Shown piece after piece: positions 9,045 to 13,813 of a stretch of 15,187 nucleotides of DNA. The translations under genes and the position numbers were made by a program. How positions within the stretch are numbered: position 1 is the stretch's first letter; each line of letters opens with the position of its first letter. Source of the DNA: JBBDRW01 sp040905265 (GTDB taxonomy: Bacteria; Bacteroidota; Rhodothermia; Balneolales; Balneolaceae); the NCBI GenBank assembly GCA_040905265.1, contig JBBDRW010000183.1, positions 1 through 15,187 on the forward strand. Direction: 5' to 3'. The notes beneath the pieces are model-generated. The model ran no database searches, was not told where the DNA came from, and worked only from the letters and a program-made list of their open reading frames with translations.

Positions 9045-9318
9045 GGGTCATTCATTAAAACATAGATTACAGTGCGATTCGGTTGTGAACCGGGTGTTGC
9101 GCTGAGTGTGAAGTCCTTCACTCTGAGTCGCTGCATGTGGAAGAGCATCGCCTGACGGGGAAGAACCAGGCAGCAACGAGAGAACCGGACACATCATCGA
9201 AAATGTCGTTGGGACACGGATTCCCGTAACACCGGGGCTTCTCCGTTTCCGGAACTATTTGGACATGATGAGTGCCTGGTAAAGCGTGAAGGCTCTCTTT
9301 AGTATGGTTGACACAACA
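9045..9318. other. Gene-free spacer between small secreted protein gene and cusA-type gene
   Basis: No coding sequence is recognisable in these 274 bp on either strand. Small inverted repeats are present (GTGAAG-TC-CTTCAC at 9108-9121; GGTT-GTG-AACC at 9081-9091), neither convincing as a terminator. The pump promoter may lie here or the pump may be read through from 9786; a loose TATGTTTT near 9055-9065 on the minus strand is the only promoter-like string noticed. Confidence 0.3.
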
Positions 9319-9786
9319 CTAATTCAGAAAAGCACTGTTTAACAGAAAGATGGGAGGTGTTGAATAGAGATCGGGGATCGCAACGGATACGGCATGCCGG
9401 TCGGCGTGGAGCTCCGGAGTGATTGTTGTGATTTCGGCAAGCAGTCCGTCAAGCTGCTGTTGCTGGGTCGTCCAGTTCTGATTCTTCAGGAGCGACTGGC
9501 CGAAGTGGCAGGTGCAAATTACGGCCGATTCACAATGGTTGTGGGAAGCAGGGCTCTCCTGAGATTCCGGATGATGCATGGTTTCAGGGAGATCATGGTT
9601 CGATGCATCTTCACTGTCTGAGGGGCAGCAACTATGGCCAGGAAGCATGCCGGTACTCTCTGCAACCGGTGCCATGCAAAAATCAACCAGAGCCTTTGCA
9701 TGAAGGCCGGTCGGCAGCGCTACTCCTATAAGAAGCAGCAGTGCTGTTGCCTGAACAAACATCCGGTATGTTACCGATCGAACCAT
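9319..9786 (-). CDS. Small secreted Cys/His-rich protein, HYC_CC_PP-like, probably metal-linked
   Basis: The 155-residue product starts with a signal peptide (hydrophobic 11-24, likely cut after LHA, residue 30). The mature part has a spaced set of possible metal ligands: C37 (DFCM), the CC pair C53/C54, C85, and C91/C93 with H94 (CTCH). Histidines at 51, 68, 71, 72, 82 and 84 and several methionines add to this. It ends in TPPIFLLNSAFLN (PP at 144-145). The single Cys near the signal, then CC, then terminal PP recalls the HYC_CC_PP group of small secreted Bacteroidota proteins found near metal-efflux genes; this is recognised by pattern only. It is the first gene of the copper series, 274 bp upstream of the pump, so a periplasmic Cu/Ag-binding or sensing role is plausible but not shown. 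Confidence 0.75.
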   Translation of the reverse strand: MVRSVTYRMFVQATALLLLIGVALPTGLHAKALVDFCMAPVAESTGMLPGHSCCPSDSEDASNHDLPETMHHPESQESPASHNHCESAVICTCHFGQSLLKNQNWTTQQQQLDGLLAEITTITPELHADRHAVSVAIPDLYSTPPIFLLNSAFLN

Positions 9787-9902
9787 AGTGGGTTGTCAGA
9801 AGTGATTCTCGAAATCCGGCTCGTAATATAGGAGCCGCAGTTGGAATTTCTGAATGATCCAAAAATTTTACACAATGTTCCCGGAATTCTATCACTTGTT
9901 GA
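9787..9902. promoter_or_regulatory. Putative control region upstream of the metal-efflux series
   Basis: This stretch precedes the minus-strand secreted-protein gene. It contains a 6-bp inverted repeat (CGGCTC 9817-9822, GAGCCG 9832-9837, 9-nt centre), about 31 bp ahead of the start codon and operator-sized. It also carries AAAAATTTTACACAAT at 9861-9876, the inverted twin of 1624-1639. No regulator gene is adjacent except a decayed AraC fragment on the other strand. Confidence 0.35.
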
Positions 9903-10115
9903 GGCGGGTATACCGGGAAGAAGCCGATCGAGTATTGGAACGATCTGCTCATTGAAGCGGCTAAAAAGATCCTGTTGGATGAACGTTTCAGTGAACTGAA
10001 ACTCTCAACTCTTGCAGTCAATCTGGGATATAATCCAACCGGGAATTTTCGTCATGCGTTCAGAAAACGGACCGGAATGATGCCCACAGAGTGGAGAGAG
10101 CAGGATTTATCGTAA
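9903..10115 (+). pseudogene. Truncated AraC-family transcriptional regulator (C-terminal HTH remnant)
   Basis: The frame is closed upstream by TGA at 9900-9902, has no good start codon, and ends at TAA 10113-10115. It encodes about 70 residues matching the second half of an AraC/XylS DNA-binding domain: the end of the first HTH and the linker helix (TGKKPIEYWNDLLIEAAKKI), then the second HTH with LSTLAVNLGYNPTGNF and RHAFRKRTGMMPTEWRE. The GY.....F...F.....G..P..WR spacing is the family signature. The effector domain and first helix-turn-helix are missing, so it is most likely a non-functional relic. It may once have controlled the neighbouring efflux genes. Confidence 0.75.
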
Positions 10116-10127
10116 GAGTGCAAAATA

Positions 10128-10169
10128 TTCCTCAACTTTTTCCGCAAAAAATTCCGCAAGTATTTCCGC
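10128..10169 (+). repeat. Four hexamers (TTCCTC/TTCCGC) at exact 12-nt period
   Basis: TTCCTC at 10128 and TTCCGC at 10140, 10152 and 10164 are spaced exactly 12 nt apart with AT-rich 6-nt fillers. Such phasing can mark co-operative regulator binding, or it may be a by-product of a former coding repeat: the minus strand reads AE-x-x four times. It lies between the AraC relic and the TMTC-like gene. Confidence 0.5.
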
Positions 10170-10178
10170 TCTTTTTGC

Positions 10179-10320
10179 TTGACAAGTATATCCGGGAGTT
10201 ATTACTTGGGAAGTAGAAGTTGTAAAGAGAATCGAATGAGGATGTACAGAGAGTTGAGATGAGTTCATTCGATGGGAGATCGGGGTGGCTTGCCGCTTTT
10301 TGATGTTGTGAACAACATCA
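10179..10320 (+). promoter_or_regulatory. Upstream region of TMTC-like gene with two inverted repeats
   Basis: TTGACA occurs at 10179-10184, with only a poor -10 candidate (TATTAC, 10200-10205). Downstream are two dyads. ATCGAATGA (10231-10239) pairs with TCATTCGAT (10265-10273). TGATGTTGT (10301-10309) pairs with ACAACATCA (10312-10320) across a 2-nt centre. The second is operator-like and lies 40-68 bp ahead of the possible gene starts. No binding protein can be named. Confidence 0.4.
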
Positions 10321-10387
10321 CTGGGCCACAGACGAATGTATGTAGCACTCATAACCTTATGTGCGCAGGACCTACGGTATTGGCCTG

Positions 10388-11740
10388 ATGAATCCTTCTT
10401 TCAATATTATCAAAAGCGAACCCTGGATCATGAAAGCGATGATCCTCCTCCTGGTAATTGCCTGGCTGCCGGTACTCTCCAACGGGTTTCTGCTGAACTG
10501 GGATGACCAGTGGATGGTGCTTCAGAATCCCTATTTGCAGGAGACAAGCCTTGAGGCCGCGAGCGCCATCTTCACCGATTCCTACGGCGGCCAGTACTCC
10601 CCGGTCAACTCCCTGGCCTATCTGGCACTTCTGGAAACAGCCGGTGAAAATGCTTTCTGGTTCCATCTGTTTAGCCTGTTGCTGCATATCATCAATTTTG
10701 TTCTGGTCGGCCTGGTGCTGAAGAAGCTGCTCGGGCTGATCCCGAACCTCTCGCTGTCCGGAAATCAGATTCTTCTCATCTCCTGGGCCACCGCCTTCCT
10801 GTTTGCCGTCCACCCCCTGCAGGTGGAGTCGGTGGCCTGGATCAGCGCCTCCAAGATTGTCCTGTTCAGCTTCTTCTACCTGTTGGGGATGTGGTTCTAC
10901 CTTCTATACAAAGAGACCGGGAACCGCTTGCATCTGCTGTGGGTGATGCTCTGTTTCCTCGCCTCTCTGCTGAGCAAGGAGCAGGCGGTGGTCTTTGTGG
11001 GGACACTGGTCGCAGTGGATCTGGCCATCACGCCGGCAGCAAACCTCAAACAGTCCGCCGTCTGGCTGGAGAAGATTCCCTTTGTAGCGCTTGCCCTGCT
11101 TTTCTCCTGGTTTACGCTGTCTATCCAGGCGGGATCGGGCGCCGGAGGCAGCTACCCGTTCGGGCACCGGATCCTGTTTGCGAACTATAGCTTCTGGGAG
11201 TACCTGGTGAAACTGAGTGTTCCCCACAGCCTCTCCCACTTCTACTTCTTCCCGATGGACCCGGGAGAGGCGATTCCCAATCGGTTCTGGTTCTATCCGA
11301 TAGCGACACTCTTTGTACTGTGGCTGTTGTACGAATACCGGGAGCGAATCAACCGTATCTATCTGTTCGGCGGGCTGTTCTTTCTGATCAACCTCGCCCT
11401 GGTGCTTCACATTCTGCCGGTTCCCAGAGGAGCGATCATTGCAGACAGGTATGTGTATCTGAGTGTGATCGGGTTCTTTTTGATCCTGGTGTATGGGGGA
11501 GTGATGCTCTACGGATCTCTGCGGGAGAAGCAACGGGGAGCGGCTTTTCAACGAGTGCTATTGGCCGGAGCGGGAGTCTATCTGTTGTTTCTGATGGGTA
11601 CGACCCATCAACGTACTTACGACTGGCAGGATTCGGAGACATTGTATTGGGATGTGGAAGCAGTTGTGGAGCAACACACTGGCAATTATGGATTGAGTAT
11701 GCTGAATAATGCTCCAATTACACCTTGTTACGATAACTGA
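10388..11740 (+). CDS. TMTC/GT39-like polytopic membrane glycosyltransferase, lacking C-terminal TPR region
   Basis: Of 450 residues from this ATG, most form about ten hydrophobic segments. The early extracytoplasmic loop NGFLLNWDDQWMVLQNPYLQ, with the acidic pair D39/D40, then SYGGQYSPVNSLAYL, the HPLQVESVAWISASK stretch (from about 142) and SKEQAVVF (about 196) follow the layout of TMTC/PMT-like GT-C transferases. These use lipid-linked sugars to modify proteins outside the cytoplasm. In that group a RTY.W.DSETLW-type motif leads into TPR repeats. Here RTYDWQDSETLYWD (from about 409) is followed only by an unrelated-looking tail ending PITPCYDN, so the TPR part seems lost at the junction with the AT-rich cassette. 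An in-frame GTG at 10361 and ATG at 10430 are alternative starts; none has a clear Shine-Dalgarno. GT2 genes and relics nearby fit a supply role for the lipid-linked sugar. Activity of the truncated form is uncertain. Confidence 0.75.
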   Translation: MNPSFNIIKSEPWIMKAMILLLVIAWLPVLSNGFLLNWDDQWMVLQNPYLQETSLEAASAIFTDSYGGQYSPVNSLAYLALLETAGENAFWFHLFSLLLHIINFVLVGLVLKKLLGLIPNLSLSGNQILLISWATAFLFAVHPLQVESVAWISASKIVLFSFFYLLGMWFYLLYKETGNRLHLLWVMLCFLASLLSKEQAVVFVGTLVAVDLAITPAANLKQSAVWLEKIPFVALALLFSWFTLSIQAGSGAGGSYPFGHRILFANYSFWEYLVKLSVPHSLSHFYFFPMDPGEAIPNRFWFYPIATLFVLWLLYEYRERINRIYLFGGLFFLINLALVLHILPVPRGAIIADRYVYLSVIGFFLILVYGGVMLYGSLREKQRGAAFQRVLLAGAGVYLLFLMGTTHQRTYDWQDSETLYWDVEAVVEQHTGNYGLSMLNNAPITPCYDN

Positions 11741-11753
11741 ACTGGGATACAAT
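11725..11753 (+). promoter_or_regulatory. Candidate promoter of the peptide gene
   Basis: TTGTTA (11725-11730) and TACAAT (11748-11753) are separated by 17 nt, a good sigma70-like arrangement starting inside the last codons of the TMTC-like gene. Transcription would begin near 11760 and give a leader of about 160 nt that contains three hairpins. Bacteroidota often use a different consensus, so this is tentative. Confidence 0.4.
11737..11747 (+). repeat. Left copy of 11-bp direct repeat CTGAACTGGGA
   Basis: CTGAACTGGGA spans the TMTC-like stop codon. Identical copies lie at 10493-10503 inside the same gene and at 13763-13773 in the scar to the right of the AT-rich cassette. The match with 10493 runs to 12 bases. 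Confidence 0.6.
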
Positions 11754-11799
11754 ATTGGAATGATGACAATTTGGGATTACCCGGTCGTACTAGAAAAAG

Positions 11800-11896
11800 T
11801 TTTATTTACCAAACCGGTAAATAAAAATGGGTACAGCATGGCGAAATGCTGTACCCGGAAACGTAAGAACGTGCAAGATCTACATGATTCTTGCAC
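11800..11896 (+). promoter_or_regulatory. Structured leader with three consecutive perfect hairpins
   Basis: Three perfect inverted repeats lie in 97 nt. The first is TTTTATTTACC 11800-11810 with GGTAAATAAAA 11816-11826 (11-bp stem, 5-nt loop). The second is GGGTACAGCAT 11829-11839 with ATGCTGTACCC 11846-11856 (11-bp stem, 6-nt loop). The third is GTGCAAGA 11871-11878 with TCTTGCAC 11889-11896 (8-bp stem, 10-nt loop). None is followed by a U-run. The first could end transcription of the preceding gene; the set as a whole looks like a structured 5' leader of the peptide mRNA 24 nt ahead of its start codon. Confidence 0.65.
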
Positions 11897-11920
11897 AGAA
11901 CTTTAACAAGTGGAGAAGTT

Positions 11921-12202
11921 ATGAAAAACAGAAGAAAGAAGCTTGCTGTCATCATTGGAGCAATGATGTTTGCATTAATGATGGCGTTTAGCGTTACGAC
12001 ATCGATGAATGGCACAGATTTTAGCCTGAGTGGATTGCAAGCCCTAGCCGGTGGTACTTCAGGTAATTGTGAAGCAACAGGTGGAGAATCTATGTGGATG
12101 GATGATGGGCTTTGTCCAACTTCTGGATATTGGTGGATGAAATGCAAACCAGGTGGTACGGGATGTAATGTTTGCATGCAGTATGCTTGCCCAGAATGGT
12201 AA
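11921..12202 (+). CDS. NVEALA-like secreted Cys-rich peptide precursor
   Basis: The 93-residue product has a basic start (MKNRRKK), a hydrophobic core (about 8-28), then DFSLSGLQALAGG at 33-45. This resembles the LxNVEALAxGE leader end of the Bacteroidota NVEALA peptides and also ends in a double glycine. The remaining 48 residues are Gly-, Trp- and Cys-rich with six cysteines (50, 65, 75, 82, 85, 90), the last three as CNVCMQYAC, suggesting three disulfides or a metal site. GGAG eight bases upstream supports the ATG at 11921. A structured leader precedes it and a strong terminator follows. Next is a 6-bladed beta-propeller lipoprotein, a pairing known for NVEALA genes whose function is unknown. 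Family assignment rests on layout and the LQALAGG motif; a bacteriocin-like or surface peptide role is speculation. Confidence 0.75.
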   Translation: MKNRRKKLAVIIGAMMFALMMAFSVTTSMNGTDFSLSGLQALAGGTSGNCEATGGESMWMDDGLCPTSGYWWMKCKPGGTGCNVCMQYACPEW

Positions 12203-12225
12203 ATGATTCTAAATAATTAAAATAG

Positions 12226-12260
12226 AAAGCCTCCACTGTTCTTTTGTGGGGGCTTTTATT
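12226..12260 (+). terminator. Rho-independent terminator after the peptide gene
   Basis: AAAGCCTCCAC (12226-12236) pairs with GTGGGGGCTTT (12246-12256) as an 11-bp stem with one G-U pair and a 9-nt loop, followed by TTATT. It separates the short peptide from the lipoprotein gene, so the peptide is likely made at higher level or independently. Confidence 0.85.
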
Positions 12261-12284
12261 AAAATAAACATAGGGTAATATATT

Positions 12285-13532
12285 GTGATTATAATAAATA
12301 GGTTAAATTTAATAATTTTAGTATTAATATTAAGCAATATTTCTTGCACTAAAGAAGAAAGTGAATTTATTGAATCACACATTGTAGACTATTCAAGTGC
12401 AAATACAATCCCAATTAATGTAAATGAATCAAGAGAAGTTGTATTATCTGAAATTTTTGATGATATATATTATATACCACTTGAAACAAGATATGATAAT
12501 TACATTGGTAATTTTACAAAGATTGATTTCAAAGATGATCTTATATTCATTTTTACGGGTAGGACATTATTTATTTATGATGATTTAGGTAATTATCGGC
12601 ATCGGATAAATATTCCTGAAGGTAATGGGCCAGGAGAACTTATATATCCAGAGGATTTTATTTTTCATCCTGAAGAAATGCATATCAGTGTTTTAGGATT
12701 CATGAAGATAAATAAATATACTTTTGATGGAGATTTGATACATGAATATATGCTCGAAGTTTCGCCAACAAAATTTACAATTTCTGAAAGCGGGGACTAT
12801 ATACTATTTATGAACAATAGCTTATTTCAAAGTAACGAAATAAAAAATCTTGGTCATAATCTTTTATTTATGGACGATTTAGGCGAGGTGTATCATGGAT
12901 TATTTACTATTGATCCAAGAAAGGGTGGTGTTGGATTTAATATTCCAGATAATTTTCCAGTTTATAATGGATCTCAATACTATTATAGTCATCCTGATTA
13001 CTTTATATATGACATTAGTGATAATGAAGTCAGTGCAAAGTACTATTTAGATTTTGGCAACAATAAAATTCCTGAAAGTTTCTTTGATAATATAGAAATA
13101 CAAAGTCAGGCGATGTTTAACATGCAGGCATTGGAGTCAGGATATGCTGGTATGATTAGCTCCTTCTACGAAACTGATCATGTATTACATTTCAATTTCA
13201 TGGTAAGTATTACACAACCCGCATTGAGAGCATTTATTCTAAAAAGTAATGATTATCACACCATTATTGCAGAAGAGATGATCAATGACATAGATCATGG
13301 TCTTTCACCTATTTTTATTTCAAGAAAAGATAATGATTTATGTACACTGGTTTATGCTCATGATCTGATAGAGAAATCTGAAAATATTCAATTAATATTA
13401 CATGATTCGGATCTAAAAGAGTATATGCAACGTGAACAAAATCTGATAAATTTGACTCAAGATATGTCAAATGATGACAATCCGGTATTAATGTGTGGCA
13501 TAACAAAAGAATTCAGCATGGTTAGTAACTAA
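12285..13532 (+). CDS. 6-bladed beta-propeller lipoprotein (BF3164/DUF5128-like)
   Basis: This 415-residue protein has a lipoprotein signal ending in LSNIS-C21, so it is probably anchored to a membrane facing the periplasm or cell surface. The body starts with the family-like DDIYYIPLETRYDNYIGNFTKI (about 59-80), then IFIFTGRTLFIYDDLGNY (87-104) and GNGPGEL (113-119). The last corresponds to the G(Q)GPGE turn of the first blade in many Bacteroidota 6-bladed propeller proteins. Further strand-rich repeats continue to the end. The only sensible start is GTG at 12285, about 10 nt after AGGG; the next Met is far inside. The gene is very AT-rich (14 of 60 bases are G or C in 12481-12540), unlike the genes to its left, suggesting transfer. 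Coupling to the upstream peptide is inferred; no enzyme motif is visible. Confidence 0.8.
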   Translation: MIIINRLNLIILVLILSNISCTKEESEFIESHIVDYSSANTIPINVNESREVVLSEIFDDIYYIPLETRYDNYIGNFTKIDFKDDLIFIFTGRTLFIYDDLGNYRHRINIPEGNGPGELIYPEDFIFHPEEMHISVLGFMKINKYTFDGDLIHEYMLEVSPTKFTISESGDYILFMNNSLFQSNEIKNLGHNLLFMDDLGEVYHGLFTIDPRKGGVGFNIPDNFPVYNGSQYYYSHPDYFIYDISDNEVSAKYYLDFGNNKIPESFFDNIEIQSQAMFNMQALESGYAGMISSFYETDHVLHFNFMVSITQPALRAFILKSNDYHTIIAEEMINDIDHGLSPIFISRKDNDLCTLVYAHDLIEKSENIQLILHDSDLKEYMQREQNLINLTQDMSNDDNPVLMCGITKEFSMVSN

Positions 13533-13559
13533 ATTGAAACCGCCTTGTCTGTAAATCGA

Positions 13560-13704
13560 AGTCTTATTATAACAGCCTCAATCGTGATCCCTCTCTAAAA
13601 GAGGAATGAAGTATTGATGAGCTCTGTAACAAGCTCCATAACGACTTGGAAAGTCTTATGTCTATGAGGTTCTTCTGGTCAACGACGACAGCACCGACGG
13701 TACC
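13560..13704 (+). pseudogene. Frameshifted relic of a GT2 glycosyltransferase N-terminus
   Basis: Three frames in order give a GT-A start: SLIITASIVIPL (13560-13595), then KEE-stop-SIDELCNKLHNDLESL (13598-13657), then YEVLLVNDDSTDGT (13663-13704). This matches the GT2 pattern VIPLhNEE...EL..L...YE.l.VnDdSTDGT and the intact GT2 start at 15004 onward (TIIISTVIPLHNEESNLNEL). Two in-frame stops and two frameshifts show it is dead. It ends abruptly at ACC-CTGG, where sequence like the TMTC-like gene begins. Confidence 0.75.
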
Positions 13705-13777
13705 CTGGGTCATGAAAGCGATGGTTTTGGTCTAGCTGCCGGTATTCTCCAATGGGTTTCTGCTGAACTGGGAATAG
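13702..13777 (+). pseudogene. Degenerate duplicate of the 5' end of the TMTC-like gene
   Basis: Bases 13702-13774 closely match 10420-10504, with a 12-nt in-frame deletion and scattered changes. The copy reads MKAMVLV-stop-LPVFSNGFLLNWE-stop where the intact gene reads MKAMILLLVIAWLPVLSNGFLLNWDD. It is fused to the GT2 relic through a shared ACCCTGG and carries the right copy of CTGAACTGGGA (13763-13773). Confidence 0.8.
13763..13773 (+). repeat. Right copy of 11-bp direct repeat CTGAACTGGGA
   Basis: This is identical to 11737-11747, so the two copies bracket a 2-kb segment holding the peptide and lipoprotein genes. It is inherited from the TMTC-like duplicate (10493-10503). Confidence 0.6.
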
Positions 13778-13800
13778 CATTGGACTTGTTATTCCCAGTT
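13766..13800 (+). other. 11-bp perfect hairpin ahead of the second beta-propeller gene
   Basis: AACTGGGAATA (13766-13776) pairs with TATTCCCAGTT (13790-13800) around a 13-nt loop; flanking G-U and T-A pairs may extend it. The left arm lies in the TMTC-like relic. TATAAT follows at 13805-13810. It may act as a weak terminator or control element; there is no U-run. Confidence 0.5.
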
Positions 13801-13804
13801 TAAC

Positions 13805-13810
13805 TATAAT
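13805..13810 (+). promoter_or_regulatory. Possible -10 element TATAAT
   Basis: An exact TATAAT sits 3 bases before the ATG at 13814. If it is a real -10, the transcript would start near 13817 and translation would more likely begin at the in-frame ATG 13832 (MKKISG). No convincing -35 was found. Confidence 0.3.
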
Positions 13811-13813
13811 GAA

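Noticed and set aside
7488..9065. Plus-strand open frame of 525 codons opposite the CusA-type pump, and a 330-codon one at 6486-7478
   Set aside because: They lie wholly antisense to a well-conserved pump gene, and the translations are rich in His, Gln, Asp and Gly with no recognisable domain: a side effect of the base composition of the real gene.
10107..10352. Minus-strand 81-codon frame upstream of the TMTC-like gene, ending AEILAEFFAEKVEEYFALL
   Set aside because: The helical end looks protein-like, but the rest is low quality, it crosses two inverted repeats and the AraC relic, and no start signal is seen. Kept only as a note for the 12-nt repeat.
10904..11551. Minus-strand 215-codon frame inside the TMTC-like gene
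   Set aside because: Antisense shadow; no domain or start signal.
11737..13773. Composite transposon or integron reading of the repeat-bounded segment
   Set aside because: No transposase, integrase, terminal inverted repeats or attC-like structure was seen; the repeats come from TMTC-like gene sequence, so homology-driven recombination fits better.
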